Source: Homarus americanus (Eukaryota; Arthropoda; Malacostraca; Decapoda; Nephropidae). Taken from it: 64,000 bases of DNA. The stretch is taken from NCBI RefSeq assembly GCF_018991925.1, contig NW_024724368.1, forward strand, positions 5,172,545 through 5,236,544, in the 5' to 3' direction. Shown here one piece after another: positions 1 through 58,899 of this stretch. Under the pieces are notes generated by a model. That model was not told the origin of the DNA. It saw only the letters and a program-made list of their open reading frames with translations, and ran no database searches. Positions within the stretch are counted from its first letter, which is position 1, and each line of letters begins with the position of its first letter. The position numbers were made by a program, and so were the translations under genes.

Positions 1-2215
1 ACCCCTTGACCTACCCACATCAGTTACACCCCTTCAGGCTACACCGTATACATCGGTATTTATTGTTCCATAAGAATGGCTTCCACCGGACCACCACAAA
101 GAAACCTTGCATTACCTGGACCCAGCTACCCTAAGCCAAGGAAGATACGACGTTCCCTAAGCTACGAAATTAAATACAAGATCATCCAAGAGTTGGAGAA
201 AGGAACAAGACAGGTTGATCTCGCGCGGCAGCATGGTGTTAACGAACCTACGATCCGGACAATTAAGAAGGATGCAGCCAAGATAAGAGAGCACATGAAC
301 ATCACAAAGTCTACAGGTGCTTCTATGATCAAGTACTGCCACAACCAGGTGCTTCTCAAGACGGAGAAATTACTTGTGAGCTACTTGATTCGTCAGGCGT
401 GACGGAACATGGTGGTTGACACGCTCTCAGTTAAGGAGTACACACGTGAACTGTATGCTGCAGTGTCACGTAAGATGGGAATTGCAGAGCCCAAACCCTT
501 CAATGCTTCCTCTGGGTGGTTGCAGAGGTTTAAGAAGAGGAACAAGATCACCAACATTAACATTGGTGGTGAAGAAGCTAGTGCTGACCGTATTGCAGCT
601 AGGGATTTTCCTCCGTTTTGACGTGAGATTATGGAGGAAGGACAGTACACCGACGACCAGGTGTTTAACATGGACGAATCTGGTCTTTTTTGGAAAAAGC
701 TACCTTCCAAGACCTTAGTTGTGAAGAATGCCAGCAAGTGTCGGGGTCAGAAGTTGCAAAAGGAGCGCATCACCGTCCTGTTTACCACCAATGCCTCCGG
801 TACCTGTAAGCTCAAGTTATCGGTGATCCACACAGCACGCAATCCGCACGCCTACAAGAGCATGGACATGACCAAGCTAAATATCCACTGGATTACTGCA
901 CGTAAGGCATGGACGTTCTCTACTCTGTCCCTCTCCTGGTTGGTGACTGTTTCGTTCCCGACATGAAGAAATTCTGTGAGCAACAGAATGTTCCATTCAA
1001 GATTTTGTTGCTGCTTGACAACGCACCAGGACACTCATCCCTACTGGTGGATCGTCACCCCAACATAAAAGTGGTCTTCCTTCCTCCCAACATTACGTCA
1101 TTAATACAGCCCATGGACCAAGAATTGATCTGTAATGTGAAAGCTGCATTCTCCGCAAAGAAGTTTAAGCTCCTGAACGACTACACCAACACCAAGGATG
1201 AGTTGCGTAACCTGGGTGACACCGATAGCAAGAGCGAAGACGACGAGGAACAACAGTTGGCAGAGCAAGAAGTACTTGCGAAACATTTTTGGAGAAAATT
1301 CAACGTCAAGAAAGCTGTGGACTTCTTGGTGGAGGCATGGGATCAGCTGTGTGTAGCAACGGTTCATCACGCATGGAGACATGTGTTGCAAGGTATTCCA
1401 GGTGGGAGGCAGAGTCAATCTGTGACTGGTGAGGTTCAGACTGTTGCAGTAGCAGTAGCAGTGGACCTTGCCAGAGAAGCTGCGCAGAGTGTTACAGCTG
1501 CTGGCTTCTCCGAGACCACCAACGACGACATCCTGGAGGTGATAAGGGATCCTGATGTGACTGCCGACGAGATGTTAGAAGATGATGACGTCAGTGAAGA
1601 GGCAGGTGGTGCGTCATCCCAAGAAGAAAGCGGGTTATCGCATAGTAATGTAAGGGGTGCCATCGAGTGTGTTGAGAAACTCAAGTTCCTCCTTTCCGAC
1701 GACCCTGACGATAACCAGTATGAAGTCTTCACTACCCAGCTGTTGCAGACTATGGAGCCCTATATCAAGGTGTATCATGACAACATCAACACCAGCTGTC
1801 AGCAAAGCATTACCGAGTTCTTCGCCCTCAACCCACCACAGCCAGCCCAAGCCAGTGATAGTGACACAGACAGTGATGGTGACTTTGAGAGATTTGTCAG
1901 GGAGGCACCAATAAGTGTGGATGACAGTGATGATGACTCACCTGAGGGCCAGTAGCCTGCCCTCTGCCTTGGAACCAGCCTCCATTCCCGTACACCGCCC
2001 CATCTCTTCTACTAACGTAAGTGTTAAACCTAACCTTGTTTTTTCTAACCTAACCTACAGTATATTATTCTCTTATTAATTGTTCCCTTCTATATTATGT
2101 GTGTGTGCATACCATCATAAAGTTATGGTGCGTCCTTGAAGACGCATGGTAATTTTCAAGGTATATTTTTGTAATAAAAAGTGCGTCTTTCAAGCCGAAA
2201 AATACAGTACCTACT
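1..2215 (+). mobile_element. Tigger/pogo-type DNA transposon, copy 1 (5' end outside window)
   Basis: The segment carries a decayed pogo-superfamily transposase (76-1955) plus a 3' non-coding tail that closely matches the tail of a second copy at 47088-49640, including the run from the stop codon through the CCTGCCCTCTGCC block. The left inverted repeat is cut off by the window start. The right end is not sharp: homology to copy 2 fades after about 2130, and a pair of related CTTGAAGACGCA / TGCGTCTTTCAAG stretches follows up to about 2215. Confidence 0.85.
76..1955 (+). pseudogene. Tigger/pogo transposase pseudogene (CENP-B-like HTH + DDE)
   Basis: DNA transposase of the Tc1/mariner-pogo superfamily, cut-and-paste with a TA target. 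The N-terminus (76-402) has a psq/CENP-B-type helix-turn-helix around SLSYEIKYKIIQELEKG and TIRTIKKDAAKI. The next part (409-621) is the CENPB-type second DNA-binding domain with the GWLQRFKKR motif. The DDE catalytic core has NMDESGLFWK at about 670, LLLLDNAPGH near 1010 and the PMDQE stretch near 1113. The acidic tail ends at 1955. It is dead: an in-frame TGA at about 400 (a CGA-type codon in copy 2), a TGA at about 619, and a one-base loss near 950 that moves the reading frame from the 631-966 frame to the 909-1955 frame. Length is about 626 codons, like copy 2. Confidence 0.9.
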
Positions 2216-2331
2216 GTATACACAAGGAAAAAAATAAAAGCCCTTTCAGTACAGGAATCATCTTCCCAATAAATTATTAAAATTATCGAGCAAAATATTG
2301 TGGGATATTAACCACAAGTTTCTATACTTAC

Positions 2332-50322
<47,991 letters not shown>

Positions 50323-50570
50323 CCTGGTGATGCTCTTCTGATGATGTCTATATCCTGGAAAGAGAACCCAAGATAAGATTGGATTTCAAATTAAACTGCA
50401 CTATTCTCTAATATTACTGTAATTACATTAGAGCATTTGATCTTTTGTCTTATTTTTGGTGGTAAGCATTTCTTATCCAATGTACAGTTGCAATCAGAAA
50501 TAATGATACACATCATGGTGACCCATGGTGAGACCCACTAGTAAATAAATCCACAGTAATTATAAGTATA

Positions 50571-51100
50571 GGTAGTTCTGCTATAACGCGATAATTGTGT
50601 TCTTGTAAAATATCGTGTTATAGAAAATCGCGTAATAGAAATAACAGGACTTATGGAGAAAATAGGGTTAGGTGCAGATTACTCGAAATCGAAAAAATTT
50701 AGTATTTAGCCTAACACAAAGGATAGCACAGTCTAAATAAATGTTACATTCATATCTAATAATGAAATCATACAGTAAATTTAACACTTTACCTTGAAAA
50801 AATATGAATGTAACTTGATGGGGGAGAAGGGTGATTTTGAGGTTGATAACATTGAGCTTCTCTTCAAGTGTTATATCCTTTCTTTTACGATAATCACCGG
50901 GAATTCTATCATCAGAGCGCTTTTTGGAGATATTCTTCTTTACCATATTCACAGTTAATACCACAAAATTGGAGAAATAGTAAGCAAAAATCGCGTTATA
51001 GCAAACAAGCGTTCGCGTTATACAAATATTGTTCCGAATTCATAAATCGCGTTAGAGCAAATTCGCGTTATCAAAACACGCGTTATAGCAGAACTCCCTG
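50571..51100 (-). mobile_element. Tigger-like MITE with transposase N-terminus
   Basis: Ends AGTTCTGCTATAACGCG and CGCGTTATAGCAGAACTCCC are inverted repeats; TA follows at 51101-51102. Minus strand 50946-50830 reads MVKKNISKKRSDDRIPGDYR, then KRKDITLEEKLNVI, the start of a pogo helix-turn-helix, followed by a deletion. Confidence 0.85.
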
Positions 51101-51638
51101 TATAGTGTAGTATATTTTTTTTACTTGATGGTTCATACGAATGTACGATTAATATTGATACCTCACAAATAAATCCACACACTATATAAATGTTAAGAAT
51201 ACCCTGTTATGACTCACACTTATGCTGACTTCAATGTTTGTAAATATATAACTGATTGAAAATATTAACTTTCAAGGTATGAGTGGAAAAAGTATTTTGA
51301 AATAAAGAATATTTACCATCGACATCACAAACAAATTCACGCTTTCAGAGAATACATTCGCCACTACAGTATTTCTTCTCTGTATGCTAATTACTGTACT
51401 GTATTATATATATCAAGACAATGACACCAAACATATAAAACAACAGATAATAATGACCATTTTATATACTGTAGAGTAGAATCCACACATAGTATAATGG
51501 TCCTGATACCCCCCAGTATATTTTCAATAAATATTGATGAACAACAAGGGTTTCATAATGCAGTGACGAGTGGAAAACTAAGAACAATGATGGTTTAGGT
51601 TAGCTGCAAGAATGTTAAAAGATTAATTAAACAATACC
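51101..51638. other. no recognised feature
   Basis: AT-rich; nothing recognised. Confidence 0.5.
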
Positions 51639-51861
51639 TGTATATGTACAACTGCAGAAATGTGTTCCCATCCCCCCGTGGTAACCCGTGTCTCAAAAAA
51701 GCCAACCTATATGACCTATGGCAAACCTGTCCAACAATTTAAGTCTGCCGTTACATGACCAATACCCATTCATTAATAAACAGGGATACTACTTCAGCAA
51801 CGTTGTCATTTGGAGACACAGGTTACTAAAGGGGGCATAGAAACACATTTCAGCAACTGTA
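51639..51861. mobile_element. inverted-repeat MITE
   Basis: CTGTATATGTACAACTGCAG...GTGTCTC at the left pairs with GAGACACAGGTTACTAAAGG...CTGTACAG at the right over about 50 bp with mismatches. Confidence 0.7.
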
Positions 51862-52061
51862 CAGTCCCTTTCACTAGTGCGTTTACAGGGGCTCATCATA
51901 TAAATATTCCATATTTGTTTTAATATTGTTATAATTTGATTCCATAGTACCGGGTATGTTTACTACTGCAAATTTCCTTCTGTCAAATGTAAACAAACAC
52001 AACACTGCCACACTGCACAAAACCTGACGAGTCTCTGTAAACACACTAGTGAATGGGACTG
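51862..52061. mobile_element. 200-bp MITE adjoining the previous one
   Basis: CAGTCCCTTTCACTAGTGCG and CACACTAGTGAATGGGACTG are inverted repeats of about 25 bp with two mismatches; TA at 51860-51861 and 52062-52063. Confidence 0.85.
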
Positions 52062-52316
52062 TACATTTGCTTTATAATTGGTATTTCACTGTCGAATATT
52101 TATGTTTCCTATTTAATTTTTTAGAAAAATTTCTAGATACTACTGTTAATGTCCCAGGATGAGGATGATGGAAGCCTACTATTTTATCACAGTTTGGATA
52201 TATTTTTTAGTGAAATGAAATGATGTACGGAATAAAATTGAATCTTCCCTTTTTCATATACTGTGCAGTATCTGCACTTTTTTAAAGCGACTATTCTGGA
52301 GCATTGATTGTTAACG

Positions 52317-53281
<965 letters not shown>

Positions 53282-53809
53282 TACCATATATACAGTATCA
53301 CGAAGATGCCGGAAAACCAGCTTTTTTAAGTAAGACATTGTAAGAGGATGGCAACAAAGAAGAAGGCAAAGTAGGGGTAGAATTTTGCCCTTTTTTCAGG
53401 TAGCCAGCAGGGCTAATAGAATGAATATTTACTAGCCCTTCCCAAAGTTTATTAGCCCTTCCAAAATTATACAAGACATTAAAAAAAAAATCAAATTTCA
53501 ATACTTGACATATACTGGATACCCCAAAATAGAAACTTGTTTACATTGACACTATTTAACTTAATAGCAAAAGGTAAATCATATTCAAATTGCAAACACT
53601 GAAGTGCACAACATTTTATACTATGGATAATCTGTTTCCTTGTTTCCTTTATATCATTAGCTGAAATTTTTAAAAATTTTAGATCCTCTTAAAAAACTAC
53701 TGAGCAAGACAGAGACGCGACCGATCGCCCAAGCGGCTAACGAGCCGATCAGTGGTGAGAGGATAAAATTAAAAGTAAAATAACTGCAAGTAGCTGAGGG
53801 CTTTCTTCT
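53282..53809. other. no recognised feature
   Basis: AT-rich; a TAGCCCTTCC(C/A)AAA direct repeat near 53435-53465. Confidence 0.5.
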
Positions 53810-54013
53810 TCACTGGATTTGGTCAACAAGTTTCTGTATCTGTTCCTCGTCCAATTCTTCGATATCGCCCAACACTTCCTCTGTGCTGCAGCCATCAACA
53901 AGGCGGGCCCCAGTTGTTAAAAATCTGCTGAAGTTGCTAACACATTCTGACTGCAACTAGACCACTAGGAGATCTGTCAAGTGGTCATCAGTGAGTCTGT
54001 CTTGATGAGACAT
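53810..54013 (-). pseudogene. unrecognised 67-codon reading frame with one stop
   Basis: From ATG 54013 the minus strand reads MSHQDRLTDDHLTDLLVV, a TAG, then LQSECVSNFSRFLTTGARLV and DGCSTEEVLGDIEELDEEQI, QKLVDQIQ and a stop at 53810. Except for the single TAG it is open, acidic and probably helical at its C-terminus. I do not recognise the family. It could be a degraded retrocopy of a small host protein, the last exon of a gene, or a transposon piece. Codon-like regularity (GAGGAA, GACGAGGAA) is stronger than in surrounding AT-rich DNA. Confidence 0.4.
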
Positions 54014-55771
54014 TTCAGAGGAGATTTATGGTAAATAATTCATTTCTTCACATACAAAACATGTAGATATCATTTTAGTGCCCGTAATTTCTCTCATCCT
54101 TCATGCCCTGCCCACTACTGGTGATTTATGATTGTAAATAGTGAAAAATAAAAAAATAAAAAAATACTTAACTTATAATTAAGATGAAAGTTGTTGACTT
54201 TTAAATATTTAGGCTAATATATGACTCGTGACTGTCAGCAGTTCGGTAATTATGAGGGTGTTTTTACAGTTTTGTATGCTGATTACTTTTAGTTCCATTT
54301 TCTTGTGTAAACACTTAGTTTTCCAGATACAAGCAAGTTAAGAAACAGGTTAGGTTAACACCTGATTACAGCCATTTTTATATTTTTTCCCAACAATACA
54401 GTATTCTCTAAAAAAATCAGGGTAATTATTGACAACTGACCCTAATTTAAAAAAGATGCAATTTCACTGTGTTTTATAGTGGACACTGTCGTAGCTTTGG
54501 CAAACGTGTTAAAAAGTTGTTATTTCTAGATTTAACCTAACCTTAGTTCGTAAAGAAAAACAAGCAGCAAAAACACTGTTAGAAGACCTCACCAACCTAA
54601 CCAAAGAAACCTACCTAACCTTACCAAACTTCCTAGCCGTGAGGCTCCACCCTCCAGACACCTGCATATTAAACAGAAAACGCTTGCTTTCATAGAGTAT
54701 AATTTTTTTTTTTGTGGACATGGAAGCAGATACCCAGTCCATGTGGCTCATAAACATACACCAGCGACTGGCGTCGATCGGATATGACTGGCTGTGTACT
54801 GCCACATCACCACTGAGAATGAACTAAAAAAAAAAAGGTTATGTCAAAAATCACTGATGAAAATATAGTAAGAATATAATCAAAACAAATAACACGTTGG
54901 AGGGTTAGTCTTCAATAACAACCAAAATCAATGAAAGCTGGGCATTTTTAATCCCATGTTCAATGAAAAATAGAGGACAGTCACGATCCAAATTATTACC
55001 AATACAGGTACTTATATTATTATTTTAGTTTTGGTTAATCAGGGAATTTTAAGAATTAGGTTCGGTTAGGCAAGGTTTGGTGAGATATCCAAACTGTTTT
55101 TCCGATGGTTTTTGATGTGTTTTGACTTTTCAAAGATTTGGACCTTTATATGTCAGAAATCACAAGACCTGAAACCTTAAACGAATCTTTACCACTTTCT
55201 GTTTACTTTTATTTTTTTTGGGGGGTGGAGGAGAGGAAGTTAGGTAAGGTTAGGTAAGTTTCTAGTTTCTTTGGGGTAAAACTGCAGATTACAGCAACCA
55301 AAGAATCTGAAGAAAAATCAGTGTTCTTCCGATGGTTTTTGATGCGATTGGTTCAAATCTGACATTCATTTTTATCAGAAACCACTGTTTTAAATTTAGA
55401 CCCCCACCCCATCCAACAATAATAGGGGGAAGCGTGGGAATTCAGGGTTTTGGGTGCGGGAGTGCCAAAATGAGTGATTTGTGGTAGGTGCGAATACCAA
55501 AATTGTCCAAATCGCAACAAGAAAACTTCAGAACACATTACGCAAAAGAAATTCGGTTACTTACAAAAAAAAAAATAGAGAAATAATAGTTCCATCGATT
55601 GAGTGTTCTGATTTCCCGGTACTCTGTGCTTGCTAACTTATACAATATAACCAAACTAAACCTTACATTACCACCCTAGACAGGGGGCGGACCCCCAGAC
55701 GCTATGTAATAACCCAGAGACGCGTGGTCAGCCTCCACAAGAATATAAATAGCCAATACAGTATTTCTTAC
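54014..55771. other. no recognised gene
   Basis: AT-rich sequence with C/T-rich AACCTAACC runs near 54540-54630 and a repeated TTCCGATGGTTTTTGATG near 55096 and 55327. Nothing assignable. Confidence 0.45.
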
Positions 55772-55885
55772 CTTACTACGAGTCAGGGAAATCGTACCCA
55801 GCACATAATGGCTCCACGTTGCAACCGATTCAAAATTTCCCGCATCCTACCACCAACGCAGAATATCTAACGCTCATTGGTTGAA
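55772..55885 (-). promoter_or_regulatory. candidate promoter and non-coding first exon of the SIDT gene
   Basis: On the minus strand a CCAAT-type box (CAACCAATGAGCG, about 55871-55884) and TTTCCCGC lie 60-100 bp upstream of a strong donor (AGTAAG|GTAAGAAATA, exon end 55772). No ATG-led frame of note. This would give a 5' UTR exon spliced to the acceptor at 50355. Inference from spacing and motifs only. Confidence 0.4.
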
Positions 55886-56734
55886 GAGAATAAAAGTGAA
55901 AGTGAATCAAATATCTAGATTTAGAACACACATTTTGAGCAACAGTGAATAGGCAACAGGGGCTCTGATTTTTTTTTTTTTTTAAATTCAATAACTTCCT
56001 TATTAACAATTTACGATAGAAGTATAATGTAAGAAAATTATCACTTGTACAATTTTCCTATCGATTGAGTGTAGTGAATTTCTGAAATTCTGTGGTTGCT
56101 GTTTACTGCAATGTTACCTCATTTGGCTGGTTAGGTCAGGTTCTGGTAAAGCTGCTGTTTAAAACCGTTGGCCGTGTATTGTCCGAAACTGCAATTATAC
56201 CCAGGTTCTATTATGTTTAGTGCATTTATGGAAAAAAATAATGAAATCGAACAACTTCTGGTGTAGCGGTGCTCTCATACATTACCCAACAAGTCACCAC
56301 AGGTACCAGACACGATCACTTCGGACCACTAACACGATGCTTAATATAATTTGAGGTATGAAGACGCAACTGTACTGTTAAAAGTAAAAAAGAGACAATT
56401 TGGTTATCATGGACTTACCTGTCACTAACTGAGGATTACTTACATTATAGCACAGCGTCAACGATACAACATTAACTTATTCAGCTACATTCTGTCCTGC
56501 CAGATCGTTCCAATAGCATGCCTCAACAGTATTTATGGGTATAGATAAGGTTTCTCGGTAATATTTGAAGTTACGGTGAAATGCTTGATAATTTCTTAAG
56601 CTTCACCTACCTTTGCATTAGTCGCGCATATCACCACTACTGCAATGTTACGAATGATTGACACAAAATATGACCTCCCGAGTCCCAAGTTCCCAACTCG
56701 TCTTGGTAATCTCTTATCACTATCGTTGTCAACT
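55886..56734. other. no recognised gene
   Basis: AT-rich; TATCGATTGAGTGT (56063) repeats CATCGATTGAGTGT (55593) on the other side of the candidate promoter. Confidence 0.4.
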
Positions 56735-57790
56735 GAAAATTTCGCGTGGCGCTAGATTCACTCCCCAAAAAGCGCTAAACTTATAAGAGAAGCTAACAAA
56801 AAAGTGCTAGGAATTATTTATGGTAAATTATACACATATTACTGGTGTAAATGGTTTGATACGTGGTCGCAGGCTGAGAGATTTTCTATGTTTGTTCGGT
56901 TAAGGCAACGCCAGCACTGTACAGTAATTGAAGCCAGCGACGATAACAAGTAATAATAATAATTATGTAAAATTTGCAGCCTATTACATTGCAGCATAAA
57001 TAGTAAATGCTTGCTTCTTAGTCCATACTTGATAGTTAGTGTTGCATTTCGAGGTTTTGAATTGCCAATATTCACATGACTAAATATGCGTTCCACATCA
57101 GCGTTGGAATGAGGCAATGTTATCACTGTCAAAGCTAACTCAGGGGTAACTAAAAGGATTTTCTCCTGTTGCATCCCTGTGCAAAGATATTTCTGCCCAG
57201 AGTCCTAGGGTGTCAGGGTTTTGTTTCCATAATACGTAATGAAGCTTCTTCCACTGGAACTCGATGCGTGTGATAATTTTATCACTATCAACAAACATCT
57301 TTGCTAATTCCAATATTCCAGGCTTTAATGGTTTAAAGCATTCACTTGCACTCAGATGACATTGACTGCAAAACTTGGACATTGTCTGGCAATCGTTGAC
57401 TAAGCTGTTTCACCAGCTTCACTACAAACTGTAGCATCTTCCACGAATATCCTTTTCATCCGGAAACTTGCACTGTGACATCTGCTATTCAAACTCGTAT
57501 TCTAGATACGAATTTTGGTCTAAGTACTGTAGCTATGTACTGAATCTCTTTCTTTTAATTTATTTCCAGGAATGAGAACTTTGAACTAATGGAATCAACA
57601 AGATCACTTAGCAACTTGGTTGGATACTTTTATAAAATTTGAAAATTCCCATGAATTGAAAACGCACTAAAATTGCCGCTAGATGTAAGAAAAAGCGCTA
57701 AGCCGCTAAACGCAAAAATTTGGAGTTAGATTAAGCATAAAAGCGCTAAATCTAGTGCTCAAAGCGCTAAATTGGCAACTCTGGATGACA
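56735..57790 (-). mobile_element. hAT-like element remnant
   Basis: Both flanks carry repeated AGCGCTAAA motifs (56770, 57695-57770) and roughly inverted ends (left TTGTCAACTGAAAATTTCGC; right GCGCTAAATTGGCAACTCTG). The interior is a hAT transposase C-terminus. Confidence 0.65.
56880..57382 (-). pseudogene. hAT transposase C-terminal fragment
   Basis: 57382-57140 reads KFCSQCHLSASECFKPLKPG, then VDSDKIITRIEFQWKKLHYV. 57174-56960, in another frame, has the hAT dimerisation motif LPHSNADVERIFSHVN followed by KPRNATLT. It is the hATC part of a ZBED/hAT-type transposase, broken by one frameshift and stops, unrelated in detail to the 17696-18234 pseudogene. Probable origin: the surrounding AGCGCTAAA-flanked element. 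Confidence 0.8.
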
Positions 57791-57839
57791 CCATGATTCG
57801 TACCAAAGACTATGTAATTGAAAGCCAGAAAAGCAAGGC

Positions 57840-58170
57840 GAAAACCGCGTAAGCACAATCATATAGTTAGCCGCGGAATAAACAGATGGCGATAGTGTAT
57901 AAGGCGCGGGGACGTCTGAACTTTGTCAGGGTCCGCAAACTTCCCTTTTCCGGCCGTTTGTGGCCGGGAATTGCTATACATGCGGCCAGCTGAACGGCGT
58001 TCAAAATTCGGGCAATGCGGCCGGACGTTTTAAGTTAGCCGCGAGCATGGGATTCGTTCGACTTGCTTGTGGACGTTAACAGCTGCCACTCCACTACAAA
58101 CCATGACGTCAGCCCCAGCTTGATCCACGTTGAGTGCTCCCTAGTATTCTTTGCACAGCCCCAATTATTG
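57840..58170 (+). promoter_or_regulatory. candidate CpG-rich promoter and first exon of a divergent gene
   Basis: This is the most CpG-rich non-coding block in the window (GCCGCGG, GGCGCGGGGACG, CCGGCCG). TATAAGGCGCGG at about 57897, a CRE palindrome TGACGTCA at 58104, and a donor CCAATTATTG|GTAAGTTTTA with exon end 58170. Frames are short, so the exon would be non-coding. The downstream gene would lie past 64000. Inference. Confidence 0.4.
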
Positions 58171-58274
58171 GTAAGTTTTATACATAATAACATTATAAAT
58201 TAAGCGTGAATATATTTGAACAAGGTAGTTCAAATAACAATGAATTATTCAGTCGTAATGTAGTGTAGGGTTTA

Positions 58275-58560
58275 GTGATATTATAAGAACATAAGAACAT
58301 AAGAAAGTGGGATACTGCAGGAGGCCGACTGGCCCATACAGGGCAGATCCCTTTCACACCCATCCCAGCACTTCCATGTGCCTATCCAACTTCGTCTTGA
58401 AGCTCCCTAGCGTCCCCGATCCTACTATAGCACTCGGTAGCCTATTCCACATATCCACAACTCTATTACCAAACCAGTGCTTGCCTATATCCTTTCTGAA
58501 TCGGAATTTATCTAATTTAAAGCCATTTGTTCTAGTTATTTCGTTATTACTGAGCTTCAG
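58275..58560 (-). mobile_element. CR1-like LINE ORF2 3' end (inverted)
   Basis: Minus strand: RTNGFKLDKFRFRKDIGKHW, FGNRVVDMWNRLPSAIVGSG and TLGSFKTKLDRHMEVLGW are open in one frame. Ends in tandem TTCTTATG units (58283-58306), the CR1-type 3' terminus. Younger than 45380-45795. Confidence 0.9.
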
Positions 58561-58899
58561 TAATGGGATTGATGGAAACTCTAAGGTGGTGGTTTTCTTA
58601 TATAAAATATATTATATGAAAGACAGTTTGGTGCTGGAGATGCCGTGTGGCGAGAAGCTTGCTCAGAAGACACGTTCAGTGAGTAGCGTGCTTGAGGGGG
58701 TATCTGTGCAGGAGCTTCGTTAGAGGAGATGTTGCGTGTTCAGGAACGTAGGGTAGAATTAATCTCAATGACATGAAATGCTAGTGACAGGGGGAAGGAG
58801 GTTCAGGGGAAGAATAAAGGGAGGATTGAAATGAATTTTAGGAGGAGAGAATAGGCGCAGTGGCTAAACACCGTTTGCGTGAGGGAGTATAAGTTGGAG

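Noticed and set aside
1436..1732. Serine-rich minus-strand frames over both Tigger genes (also 48837-49127)
   Set aside because: Antisense of the acidic transposase tail; no independent support.
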